In this document: positions 1 to 8,960 of the stretch, piece by piece | Position numbering within the stretch: position 1 is the stretch's first letter | How the letters are laid out: the number at the start of each line of letters is the position of its first letter | Notes under the pieces: model-generated | Databases searched by the model: none | What the model was told of the DNA's origin: nothing | What the model saw: the letters and a program-made list of their open reading frames with translations, nothing else | Origin: Acinetobacter sp. ANC 3903 | GTDB taxonomy: Bacteria > Pseudomonadota > Gammaproteobacteria > Pseudomonadales > Moraxellaceae | DNA: 64,000 bases | NCBI RefSeq assembly: GCF_002135315.1 | Contig: NZ_NEGA01000003.1 | Span: forward strand, 147,607 to 211,606 | Direction of reading: 5' to 3' | Position numbers and translations under genes: made by a program

Positions 1-343
1 GAGTAGAAAAATAATGACGTTGTAAACTTGCAAAACGATTGACCGCATACTGGGTCACAATTTTAAATACTGTTGAAAATATAACAATAGTTAAAGAGAG
101 AAAGCCTAAATAGAGTATAAAGTTTTGTTTATTTAAGGCTCCTGTAAAACCATATAGTAGTTTTAAATAGTGATTCGACTCTACGACTTCTGGGTTCGAT
201 AACACTGCCAAAAAAGGCATAATTGAAATGACTCCCGCTGATTCAATAAAAGCCATACCTATCACTAAAATTAAGACATAGATAACTTTGCGTTTATCAA
301 GTGGCGAAAGAATTTGCCAAAGTTGTTTCAAACTACTAAACAC
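1..343 (-). CDS. ABC exporter, N-terminal part (runs off window)
   Basis: The minus strand opens with a GTG codon at 341-343 and stays open to the window edge, giving 114 codons of an N-terminal membrane region. Two hydrophobic segments are visible, at about residues 20-46 and 76-97, separated by a short polar loop. This fits the transmembrane domain of an MsbA/PglK-type ABC exporter; the ATP-binding domain would lie outside the window, so the family call is inference from the first segments. A GAGAAG ribosome site overlaps the end of the upstream glycosyltransferase gene, whose stop is only 8 bases away, so the two are probably co-transcribed. A role in flipping a lipid-linked sugar or exporting a glycan would fit the neighbours but is not shown. 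Confidence 0.6.
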   Translation of the reverse strand, partial: MFSSLKQLWQILSPLDKRKVIYVLILVIGMAFIESAGVISIMPFLAVLSNPEVVESNHYLKLLYGFTGALNKQNFILYLGFLSLTIVIFSTVFKIVTQYAVNRFASLQRHYFST

Positions 344-351
344 GATTATAT

Positions 352-1200
352 TTACTTCTCTTTATACATCAACGCTGTAATTTGTTCTGAAATTAAGCCC
401 ATAAGAAAAATCATAATACCGCCTGTATAAAGTAAAGCACTCATATTAGTAAAACGATGAAACTCATAAAGGGTATAACCATACCAGCCTGTCCCCATTA
501 AAAACAGCACCACAGCAATCGGTAAAAACATCTTTAAAGGTGAGAATAACGTAGCTATCTTAAATATGATTAAAAAGAATCGCACTCCGTCTTTTAAAGG
601 TTGAATATGACTTTTACCAATACGTTTAGCTGCGTGAATGGGAACATAGGTTACCGAATAGCCTGCACGGAAAAATGCCATAGTACTGGTGGTTGGATAT
701 GAAAACCCATTCGGCAGTAAATATAAAAATTCTCTGAATTTATTCGCACGTACTGCACGAAAGCCTGATGTTAAGTCTTCCACTTTTTGCTCAGTCATAT
801 AAGTCGCAAGGTTGTTATAGAGTGTATTAGCAATTCCACGACCAACACTCGCTTGAGAGCCTTTTTGCCTAGCGCCTACAACTAAATCATAACCTTGGTT
901 TATTTTTTCCAGTAATCGAGGAATGTCTTGCGGGTCATGCTGTCCATCAGCATCCATAAATACAATAAGGTCACCTGTCGCATTTCTTGCCCCAGTCTTA
1001 ATTGCTGCACCATTCCCTTTGGAATAAGGATGAGTAATCACTTTTGCACCAGCTTGTTCTGCTACAATTGAAGTTTTGTCGGTAGACCCATCATTCACAA
1101 CAATAATTTCATCAACTATATTCAGTTGCTTAATTTTTTTAATTGTTTGTTCAATTGCTGCAGATTCATTTTTAGCAGGCAACACCACACTAACTTTCAT
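352..1200 (-). CDS. family 2 glycosyltransferase (polyprenyl-phosphate sugar synthase type)
   Basis: This 282-residue protein has an N-terminal GT-A domain of glycosyltransferase family 2 and two hydrophobic segments at about residues 225-246 and 255-275. Visible motifs are the nucleotide-binding loop VVNDGSTD (Asp37) and the metal-binding MDADGQ (Asp83, Asp85). The closest architecture is the dolichol/undecaprenyl-phosphate mannose or glucose synthases, which move a sugar from a nucleotide donor onto a polyprenyl phosphate on the cytoplasmic face of the inner membrane. The ATG overlaps the stop of the upstream membrane/TPR gene by 4 bases, indicating translational coupling. The donor sugar cannot be read from the sequence. 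I infer that it supplies a lipid-linked sugar to the upstream-encoded membrane protein. Confidence 0.8.
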   Translation of the reverse strand: MKVSVVLPAKNESAAIEQTIKKIKQLNIVDEIIVVNDGSTDKTSIVAEQAGAKVITHPYSKGNGAAIKTGARNATGDLIVFMDADGQHDPQDIPRLLEKINQGYDLVVGARQKGSQASVGRGIANTLYNNLATYMTEQKVEDLTSGFRAVRANKFREFLYLLPNGFSYPTTSTMAFFRAGYSVTYVPIHAAKRIGKSHIQPLKDGVRFFLIIFKIATLFSPLKMFLPIAVVLFLMGTGWYGYTLYEFHRFTNMSALLYTGGIMIFLMGLISEQITALMYKEK

Positions 1201-3134
1201 GATGCCACCTTACTTAATTCAGCATTTAAATCTATTAACATATCACGTCTTGTTTGTTTTATAGTTTCGTCATAATAAGTGTTTGACTTTTTTAAAGTAC
1301 TTTCAGGTTGCTTATCATAAACCACTTCAGTTTCATCTAATAATTTTAATGCTTGTGGCAAATAACCCGCATTACCCATTACAACAACCATATTCAAACC
1401 ATATTCAACATCTGCAGATAATGCAAGGGACTGACTATAATATTGATATGCAACATCAGGTTTATTTTGCAAAGTCAAAATTCGTCCTTGCAAAAAAAGA
1501 GCATAACTCTTGAAGTCTTTTATTCTCAAATAAGATGGATTGTCTGACATAGCATTTAGTATATCTAACAAAGCATCACCATACTTTGCAATGATCGGTG
1601 GCTTATCTAATGTATAAAATACTAACTCTCGAATTGCAATCGCAGCTTGAGTATCTGCACGGTGTAAACTGACCTGCTGTTTTGTCCGTATAAAATCTTG
1701 CTGGCTTACAGAACCATCTTTAATTTTTTGCAATAATAATTGTAGCGACAATAAACCACTTTCAGGTCGCCTTTTTAATGCTAGTTCCACAATCTCATTT
1801 GCTTGTTGATAGTGTCCACCTCTTGCTAACACCTCTGCAATAATACTTTGTGCACGTGGAGAATTCGGACTATTTTGTGCCCAATAGAGCATTAATTTGT
1901 TTTCATCCGACCATAATGAAGCGCGCTGCCAGGTCATTGCAGATAAAAAAACAAGTATTAATAAACTTACAAATATCACTACACTTGGCTTAATAATTTC
2001 AGATAAAGCATATAATCCTGCTGCTAGAGGTAAAAATAAAAATATTGCTGCTATATAATTACGATGTTCAAAATATAACTCCAAGCCAATTACTGTAGAT
2101 TCCATGAGATGAGCAGCAAAGAAAAATAAAATGGCCAGTGCAAGCAGGGGATATTTTTTTCGGAGCAAAAAACTCCCAATAAATAAGAGCAATAAGAATA
2201 AAATCGAAAATAGTGTACTTGGTGGAGTAAGCCAACCTTTAGATACTAAAAAACCATCCTGAAAAAAACCATAACCTTCTATACGTGGAATAAATAGTTG
2301 AGCCAGATAATCTACAATAATCCGCCCCTCGGTCAATAATCTCTCTATTTGATTAAAATTACGACTTGGCCATGGATCTGGTGAGAAATCAATATAATGT
2401 AAAAGCACAACAGCTATAGCCATCGAAGGCAACCATAGACAGATAGCTCGCCATTGCCATAGTGGCTTATTATTTGTATTGGGGTTACAGAACTCAACAA
2501 CTAAAACAAGCAGTGGCAATAATGCTCCATTCTCTTTACTAAAAGTCGCCAATATCGTGCCTAATCCTATTGAAACTGTCATCAATACATATGCAAAATA
2601 AGGTTTTGTGACTATTAAAGCGCGCCCTTTGAAATATCCAATCAAAGCCAATAAAGTAAATAGTAATGGTAATTGTGCCATCCGTTGAATCACATAAAGT
2701 GTCGTAGATAACATAAATGGATGTAATAGCCAAAAACTTGCAGTTAACAAGGCAATCCATTTTATTTTTTGTTCTTTTATTTCTCCATAAGCGCGTAATA
2801 ACAGACATGTTACCCAATATAACAATACACCACAAAGTAGATGAATGATGAGATTGACCACTTTAAACGGCAAGGCATTACCTGTAAACCAATCCTCAGC
2901 TTGAGGGACAAAAGTAATCAACGATACTGGTCGACCAGTCGGGCCTGCGATCCCATTCATTACAAATTTTTGTACATCTGCCCATTGGCTCATATCACCA
3001 TATTTAGATATTTCACTTAAGTTACTTAGATCGTCAAAAAGAAAGTCCCCTTTTAATCCAGGGAAATAGACTAAAACCACCAATACCAAAATAAAAAATA
3101 GACAAATTTCTGGTAATGATTGTTTCTTATACAT
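1197..3134 (-). CDS. polytopic membrane protein with TPR-like C-terminus, candidate pilin glycosyltransferase
   Basis: The product is 645 residues. Roughly the first 410 residues are strongly hydrophobic, with about ten membrane segments, and the rest is soluble and helical with TPR-like pairs. The first periplasmic loop carries an acidic pair, FDD (Asp34-Asp35), followed by a GRP element. This resembles the DD/DE loop of GT-C enzymes and the layout of the TMTC family (membrane part plus TPRs), which transfer sugars from a polyprenyl-phosphate donor. The ATG has an AAGGAAG ribosome site. It lies directly downstream of the pilin gene, beyond a terminator, and overlaps a GT2 gene. That context suggests it glycosylates the pilin, but this is inference; it could be another membrane glycosyltransferase or a polysaccharide ligase. 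Confidence 0.55.
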   Translation of the reverse strand: MYKKQSLPEICLFFILVLVVLVYFPGLKGDFLFDDLSNLSEISKYGDMSQWADVQKFVMNGIAGPTGRPVSLITFVPQAEDWFTGNALPFKVVNLIIHLLCGVLLYWVTCLLLRAYGEIKEQKIKWIALLTASFWLLHPFMLSTTLYVIQRMAQLPLLFTLLALIGYFKGRALIVTKPYFAYVLMTVSIGLGTILATFSKENGALLPLLVLVVEFCNPNTNNKPLWQWRAICLWLPSMAIAVVLLHYIDFSPDPWPSRNFNQIERLLTEGRIIVDYLAQLFIPRIEGYGFFQDGFLVSKGWLTPPSTLFSILFLLLLFIGSFLLRKKYPLLALAILFFFAAHLMESTVIGLELYFEHRNYIAAIFLFLPLAAGLYALSEIIKPSVVIFVSLLILVFLSAMTWQRASLWSDENKLMLYWAQNSPNSPRAQSIIAEVLARGGHYQQANEIVELALKRRPESGLLSLQLLLQKIKDGSVSQQDFIRTKQQVSLHRADTQAAIAIRELVFYTLDKPPIIAKYGDALLDILNAMSDNPSYLRIKDFKSYALFLQGRILTLQNKPDVAYQYYSQSLALSADVEYGLNMVVVMGNAGYLPQALKLLDETEVVYDKQPESTLKKSNTYYDETIKQTRRDMLIDLNAELSKVAS

Positions 3135-3187
3135 TTAAACTTCCTTTTTTTCTTTAGTCGAACAAATAACATCATAAAAACTAATAT

Positions 3188-3215
3188 AAAAAAAGCGACT
3201 TAAAGTCGCTTTTTT
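3188..3215 (-). terminator. terminator/attenuator after pilA
   Basis: An AGCGACTT stem with an A-run on one side and a T-run on the other sits between pilA and the downstream membrane protein gene. It would end most pilA transcripts and leave the following genes to read-through. Confidence 0.8.
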
Positions 3216-3229
3216 AAGAACATTACAAC

Positions 3230-3664
3230 TTATGGAAGCAATGCTTTAGGAACATATTTAGTATCAATGTCAGTAGTAGTATTTGCAGGTGCTGTTGCAG
3301 GTGCAATAATAGAACCGTTAGACTGAACTAATAGACCTAGCTTTTTACCAGCAATTTTGGCTGAAATACCATTATGGTAAGTTACTTGTACAGAACATTG
3401 TGGTGTTGCACCAGCAGCAATCGTTGCATCAATAACCGCTACAGTTGCATATTTCCCACCCATTGTAGAATTACCACATTTACTGTTTTGTAAATTATCA
3501 GTAATTTCTGTTTTTAAACCATCAGCTAAAGATGGGCCTTCAGATGCTTGAGAACGAGCAATATAATCCTGATAAGCAGGAATCGCGATAGCAGCCAAAA
3601 TACCGATAATCGCTACAACGATCATTAATTCAATAAGAGTAAAACCCTTTTGCATAGATTTCAT
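3230..3664 (-). CDS. pilA: type IV major pilin PilA
   Basis: This 144-residue prepilin has a class III leader ending in Gly7, followed by Phe8 and the conserved Glu at mature position 5 (GFTLIELM), then the hydrophobic assembly helix. Prepilin peptidase would cut after Gly7 and N-methylate Phe8, leaving about 137 residues. Two cysteines in the C-terminal half (in KCGN and QCSV) probably form the pilin disulfide. The start at 3664 was chosen because GGAG lies 6 bases upstream and it gives a normal 7-residue leader; a start four codons earlier would run into that site. The protein ends in LLP rather than the terminal serine that TfpO-type systems modify. The subunit forms the type IV pilus for twitching and natural transformation. 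A sigma-54 promoter lies upstream. Confidence 0.93.
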   Translation of the reverse strand: MKSMQKGFTLIELMIVVAIIGILAAIAIPAYQDYIARSQASEGPSLADGLKTEITDNLQNSKCGNSTMGGKYATVAVIDATIAAGATPQCSVQVTYHNGISAKIAGKKLGLLVQSNGSIIAPATAPANTTTDIDTKYVPKALLP

Positions 3665-3732
3665 AACATTCTCCACAAATGTTTTTTGTTTATTTATAAG
3701 CTTTGTAAAGCTAATTTAGCTTAATTTATAGT

Positions 3733-3750
3733 TAGCACTAACTGTGCCAA
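3733..3750 (-). promoter_or_regulatory. sigma-54 (-24/-12) promoter of pilA
   Basis: On the minus strand TGGCAC is followed by five bases and then GTGCT, giving the GG-N10-GC spacing required by RpoN. It lies about 70 bases upstream of the pilA start. In Pseudomonas and relatives pilA is driven by RpoN with the PilS/PilR two-component system; PilR control here is inferred. Confidence 0.75.
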
Positions 3751-3833
3751 GATTGATTATAATAAAATTAATAAAAAAAACAGCACTTTAAAAAAATAAA
3801 ATTGTTACAACGTAGTTTTAATGTTTTTTTTGG

Positions 3834-3858
3834 TAAAAAAGTGACATTTTATGTCACT
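3834..3858 (-). terminator. terminator of the lemA-TPM operon
   Basis: A perfect 8-bp AGTGACAT stem with a 3-base loop is followed by six T on the minus strand, just after the last TPM gene. Confidence 0.75.
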
Positions 3859-3873
3859 AATCCACCTCTTTTT

Positions 3874-4434
3874 CTAGTCAATAATGATAGGAGCATTCGT
3901 CAATTCATTATCTTGCTCTTTAATCGATTGAGCATAAAAGTGGTTGAGCACTTCACCAATGTTCATCACGCCTGACACCACAGCTTCCTTAAACTGCTGG
4001 TCAACCAATTGCGTAATCATATTTTGGCAAATTTCATCCCAAATCATTTGCTGCGTGGCTGTTTTTATTCCCCGATCAATCACAATTTCAACTTTTCTTT
4101 CACATAAATTGATGTAGAGAAGCACACCGCTATTATATTCAGTATCCCATACCCCAAGTTCTGCAAACAGCTGACGCGCACGCATGCGGGTATTTTGAAA
4201 ATAGGCCTGATTTACGGGCAGATGACCTTCAATGACTACCTGAATTTCCCCGACATGACCATGCTCAGCCTCAGTCACTACCTGCGCAATCGCAGCTTGA
4301 TCGTGTTTGGAAAAATAGCGTTGTGTTGCAGGCATATATAAAAAATGCTTTAACCAACGCTTAAAACTGGGCTGACTTACTTCTGCTGTCTTAGGTTGTG
4401 TGACAATTTCTGTTGTATCTGTTGTTGTTACCAT
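3874..4434 (-). CDS. TPM-domain protein
   Basis: This 186-residue protein belongs to the TPM (YgcG/TLP18.3/Psb32/MOLO-1) family. It has the domain's typical run of a strand, GEIQVVIEGHLP, and a later VLLYINLCERKVEIVIDRGI segment at about residues 105-130. There is no signal peptide, although a short hydrophobic patch (LKHFLYMPA) near residue 30 could lie against the membrane. The ATG overlaps the stop of the preceding YgcG-type gene by 7 bases, so it is the third gene of a lemA-ygcG-TPM operon. The biochemical function of the family is unsettled; acid-phosphatase activity is reported for plant TLP18.3. I infer a membrane-associated envelope role from its neighbours. Confidence 0.8.
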   Translation of the reverse strand: MVTTTDTTEIVTQPKTAEVSQPSFKRWLKHFLYMPATQRYFSKHDQAAIAQVVTEAEHGHVGEIQVVIEGHLPVNQAYFQNTRMRARQLFAELGVWDTEYNSGVLLYINLCERKVEIVIDRGIKTATQQMIWDEICQNMITQLVDQQFKEAVVSGVMNIGEVLNHFYAQSIKEQDNELTNAPIIID

Positions 4435-5489
4435 GATCCTGATGCCCCTCCTCCACCAAAGCCGCCACCGCCGCCACTAAATCCGCCACCACCACCAAAG
4501 CCGCCACCACGTCCACCACCGCGACCGGCAGATGAAAGTACAAGTTGAAAAATGGTTTGCGCAATTGCAGTAATGAGTAAGAAAAAAATCCCGCCGCCGA
4601 TTAATAAACTGGTGACTAATCCGGCTCCATTCACTAAACCTGCTACAGTTCCCGCAACAGCTGCTGTAGCAGCACTTAGAGGTTTGCCTACAATAAATGA
4701 ACCAATAATCCCTGCAATTAAAATAAATAAGGCTGTACTAAAGGTTTTCTCTTTGGCCTGTTGTTCATGCAAGGCTTTTTCTTGCCGGTCTTTCAGTTCC
4801 TGTGCTGCATTTGCTGCAACTTCAGGATCCATATTTAAAATACGTTCAATTTCAGCCAAACCGGCATCAATGCCTTGCACATATTGAGCCTGTTTAAAAT
4901 AAGGTGTGATTTGATTACGAATGATTCGGCTAACAATAATATCCGGCAACACACCTTCCAGACCATATCCGGTTAAGATCTGGATACGCCGGTCATTTAC
5001 CGCAATCGCCATCAACAAACCATTATCCTGTTTTGCAGATCCAAGTTGCCATTTTTCAGCCACCCGCATAGCAAAATCAAAAACATCTTCCTGCCCTGTC
5101 GTCGGAACGATCACCACACCAATTTGGGCTTTGCCCTGTGCATGCAAGTTTAGAATGCGCTGGCTTAGTGCCTGCTTTTCACCAGCACTAAGCAAATTGG
5201 CCTGATCCACAATCGGTTCATTTAAAGTCGGCAGTCCACGGATAGATTCACCTTCCGCCATATCATTGGCAACTTGCGGCTGCCTTGCTTCTGACTGCAC
5301 CGATGGTTTTTGCTGAGTTTGATTTGCTTGTTGTTGCTCTTGAATCACTTTCCCGACGATAACCGCTTCTTCACTGTCACTGGCTGTGTCCACTTCACTC
5401 AAAGCAAATGAACTGGACAACATTGCAAAGCACAAGATCAGCACGTGTAAAATTATCGTGAACGTATTTTTATGTTCTGAAGAAAGCAT
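4428..5489 (-). CDS. YgcG-family TPM-domain membrane protein with Gly-rich tail
   Basis: The 353-residue product begins with a signal peptide or anchor (about residues 10-32, ending SSSFALSE). A linker rich in Gln follows, then a TPM domain at about residues 90-215 (NEPIVDQANLLS at its start, RILTGYGLEGVLPD near its core). Two hydrophobic segments lie at about 255-320, and the C-terminus is a Gly/Ser-rich tail of about 35 residues. This is the usual YgcG layout, with the TPM domain facing the periplasm. It is the middle gene of an operon between a LemA lipoprotein and a second TPM gene, an arrangement common in proteobacteria. The tail is low complexity and therefore GC-rich compared with its surroundings. 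Function is unproven. Confidence 0.85.
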   Translation of the reverse strand: MLSSEHKNTFTIILHVLILCFAMLSSSFALSEVDTASDSEEAVIVGKVIQEQQQANQTQQKPSVQSEARQPQVANDMAEGESIRGLPTLNEPIVDQANLLSAGEKQALSQRILNLHAQGKAQIGVVIVPTTGQEDVFDFAMRVAEKWQLGSAKQDNGLLMAIAVNDRRIQILTGYGLEGVLPDIIVSRIIRNQITPYFKQAQYVQGIDAGLAEIERILNMDPEVAANAAQELKDRQEKALHEQQAKEKTFSTALFILIAGIIGSFIVGKPLSAATAAVAGTVAGLVNGAGLVTSLLIGGGIFFLLITAIAQTIFQLVLSSAGRGGGRGGGFGGGGGFSGGGGGFGGGGASGSW

Positions 5490-5530
5490 AAGCGCATCCT
5501 TTTCTATTCAGGCACCTTACTCATGACCTA

Positions 5531-6121
5531 CTAGTTAAATGTAACCTTAGGTGCGCTTTGTGCACCCTGTTCTGCACTGAAATTCGGTTTTGGATTCATT
5601 CCGATGACTTTGGCCGTCATCACTTGCGGGAACTGACGTACATATGAATTGTAGTCCTGCACAGTGCTGATATAACGATTACGGGCAACTGCAATGCGGT
5701 TTTCAGTCCCTTCGAGTTGTACCTGTAAATCACGAAACTGCTCATTGGCTTTTAAGTCCGGATAGTTTTCTGAAACCGCAATTAAGCGTGACAATGCACT
5801 GGTCATCTGGGCCTGAGCCTGCTGATATTTTTGGAATAAAGCAGGATCTTCCAGCACTTGTTTATCCACTTTTAGACCTGCAACATTGGCACGCGCCTGA
5901 GTCACTTCAGTCAATACCTGCTCTTCATGTTTGGCATAGCCTTTCACCACATTCACCAGATTAGGCACCAAATCTGCACGGCGTTGATACTGGTTTTGTA
6001 CTTCTGCCCAAGAAGCTGAAACCGCCTCATCCTTCACCTGTAAAGTGTTATAACCACAGCCGCTTAAGGTCAGCGTGCTCGCAAGCACGACTGTCGCTGC
6101 AGTTTTTTTCATAAAATTCAT
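5531..6121 (-). CDS. lemA: LemA family lipoprotein
   Basis: The 196-residue protein has a lipoprotein signal with lipobox LSGC (Cys22), followed by the LemA helical core: QNQYQRRADLVPNLVNVVKGY at about residues 45-65, and SENYPDLKANEQFRDLQ in the middle. LemA proteins form an antiparallel helical bundle; their function is not established, though they are often paired with TPM-domain proteins, as here. The first ATG was kept because GAGGAA stands 8 bases upstream; an ATG three codons later also gives a valid signal peptide. It is the first gene of the operon, with 41 bases to the next gene. Confidence 0.9.
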   Translation of the reverse strand: MNFMKKTAATVVLASTLTLSGCGYNTLQVKDEAVSASWAEVQNQYQRRADLVPNLVNVVKGYAKHEEQVLTEVTQARANVAGLKVDKQVLEDPALFQKYQQAQAQMTSALSRLIAVSENYPDLKANEQFRDLQVQLEGTENRIAVARNRYISTVQDYNSYVRQFPQVMTAKVIGMNPKPNFSAEQGAQSAPKVTFN

Positions 6122-6238
6122 TGCGCTATTCCTCTATTATTTATTTGTATTTGTTTAAATATTTTTATTGTAAACATATTTAGCCACAGTTTTGTTTAAT
6201 TTATTTATTCAAGATGAAGTTCATTTTTTTCAAGAAAA

Positions 6239-6266
6239 TAAAAAGCCCGATCATCAATCGAGCTTA
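6239..6266 (-). terminator. terminator after the hydrolase gene
   Basis: An AGCTCGAT/ATCGGGCT stem (one G-U pair) followed by TTTTTATTTT on the minus strand lies just past the stop at 6284. Confidence 0.65.
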
Positions 6267-6283
6267 ATCCAGCAAATTTTCAA

Positions 6284-7168
6284 TCAGCTATAGGCAACTG
6301 TTGATAGCTCCTTTTGAAATTCCGGATGGAGATATTCGGTCGCCAGTCGCTGCTTCCAATCCTTGACGATCTCGCTATAGTCAATTTCAGAAGGATGAAA
6401 ATCAGCTTTAAAATAAGATAAATACTCAGGCAATAACTGGACAAACATTTTCCCGATTAAATAAATTCCCAGAAGATTACCCGCCACTTTAGGTAAACTT
6501 TTTTTCTTATCTTGCCAAAATAACCGAGTGGCCGAATAGAAGGTCAAGCTGGCAAAACCTGTGGTCACACTACGCATAATCATACGCCGCACTTTATCAT
6601 CCCCATACACATACTGATAAACATCAAAGGCGACAGCACGATGTTCAATTTCCTCAATGGCATGCCAGACCCAGAGTTTGATGGTATCTTCATCCAGGCT
6701 TGCCAAGATTTCAGGATGTCGCAGAATATATCCGCCCAGCAAAGCGGTAAAATGCTCAAAGGCACAGGTAATCGCCAGCTGAATTTTAGGATGCAGTCCT
6801 TTTATATAGCTGTCTTTACGTGCCAGCCAAGCCTGAAATCGGTCAAGATGATAATCATCACGGCGCCAAGCAGCATTAAACTCGGCATGGGCTTTGGAAT
6901 GCATGGCTTCCTGTCCAATAAAGGCTGCAATTTGAGCCTGCAATTTTTCATCTTTTACCTGATCACGAACATTACGCACGCTATGCACGAAAAACTGTTC
7001 TCCTATAGGAAATGTAGAAGATAGCGCGGTCAGCAAATGTGACATGATAGGGGAATTGGCGAAATAATGCCTGCGAATGGCTTGCGGATTAAATTGTGGT
7101 TTACGCACTGTAATCCCGATAGCCTTTGGACGATTTTGATATGATTTTTCTGTCGTCACTTGAGTCAT
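6284..7168 (-). CDS. putative metal-dependent hydrolase (PF10118 type)
   Basis: The product is 294 residues from the ATG at 7168, chosen because AGGA lies 8 bases upstream; a longer reading frame upstream lacks a ribosome site. The sequence matches the bacterial 'predicted metal-dependent hydrolase' family (PF10118), which is ferritin-like and helical. EAMHSKAH and EEIEHRAVAFD supply spaced Glu/His residues suited to a di-metal centre, and FEHFTALLG lies between them. Two weakly hydrophobic stretches near the C-terminus may touch the membrane. The substrate is unknown; related genes often neighbour lipid-metabolism genes. It stands alone here, with a terminator after it. Confidence 0.8.
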   Translation of the reverse strand: MTQVTTEKSYQNRPKAIGITVRKPQFNPQAIRRHYFANSPIMSHLLTALSSTFPIGEQFFVHSVRNVRDQVKDEKLQAQIAAFIGQEAMHSKAHAEFNAAWRRDDYHLDRFQAWLARKDSYIKGLHPKIQLAITCAFEHFTALLGGYILRHPEILASLDEDTIKLWVWHAIEEIEHRAVAFDVYQYVYGDDKVRRMIMRSVTTGFASLTFYSATRLFWQDKKKSLPKVAGNLLGIYLIGKMFVQLLPEYLSYFKADFHPSEIDYSEIVKDWKQRLATEYLHPEFQKELSTVAYS

Positions 7169-7300
7169 GTCGTTAATCCTAAAAATTTGATCGGATAATA
7201 ACCTTAGTATGAACAGCAATTTTTCTGACAGATATGGCGAAAGCGCTTGTTGAATTAGCGAAAAGGTTCATTTTTTATTTAGCCCAACCATTTAAGAAGT

Positions 7301-7395
7301 TCCCTCTCCATGTGGGAGATGAGCAGCGCTGCTGCGCAAGGATGAGGGAAAATTTATATTTAAATCCTCCCCAACCCTCCTTTGATAAAGGAGGG
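7301..7395. repeat. pair of small palindromic intergenic repeats
   Basis: Two imperfect or perfect palindromes lie side by side in the gap between the hydrolase gene and gltD. The first (7302-7348) is bounded by CCCTC/GAGGG and contains CTCC-GGGAG and AGCAGCGCTGCT. The second (7375-7395) is a perfect 9-bp stem, CCCTCCTTT, with a GAT loop. Their GC-rich make-up differs from the surrounding spacer and resembles dispersed palindromic repeats seen between genes in Acinetobacter genomes. No protein is coded. Confidence 0.6.
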
Positions 7396-7410
7396 AGTTA
7401 TATAGGCAAT

Positions 7411-7433
7411 AAAAAACCCGCCGAAGCGGGTTT
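7411..7433 (-). terminator. terminator of gltBD
   Basis: The stem ACCCGC/GCGGGT with a short loop is followed by TTTTTT on the minus strand, 30 bases past the gltD stop. Confidence 0.85.
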
Positions 7434-7464
7434 CTAGAATGAATCCAATTCAGTTTAAACCGAA

Positions 7465-8936
<1,472 letters not shown>

Positions 8937-8960
8937 GCCTATCAATCTGCAGTAGTGGAA

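Noticed and set aside
4552..5205. Plus-strand ORFs opposite the YgcG-type gene
   Set aside because: They lie wholly inside a gene with strong family motifs, in a Gly-rich region that suppresses stops on the other strand.
7234..7437. Plus-strand ORF of 67 codons
   Set aside because: It is made mainly of the two palindromic repeats and the gltD terminator, and has no ribosome site.
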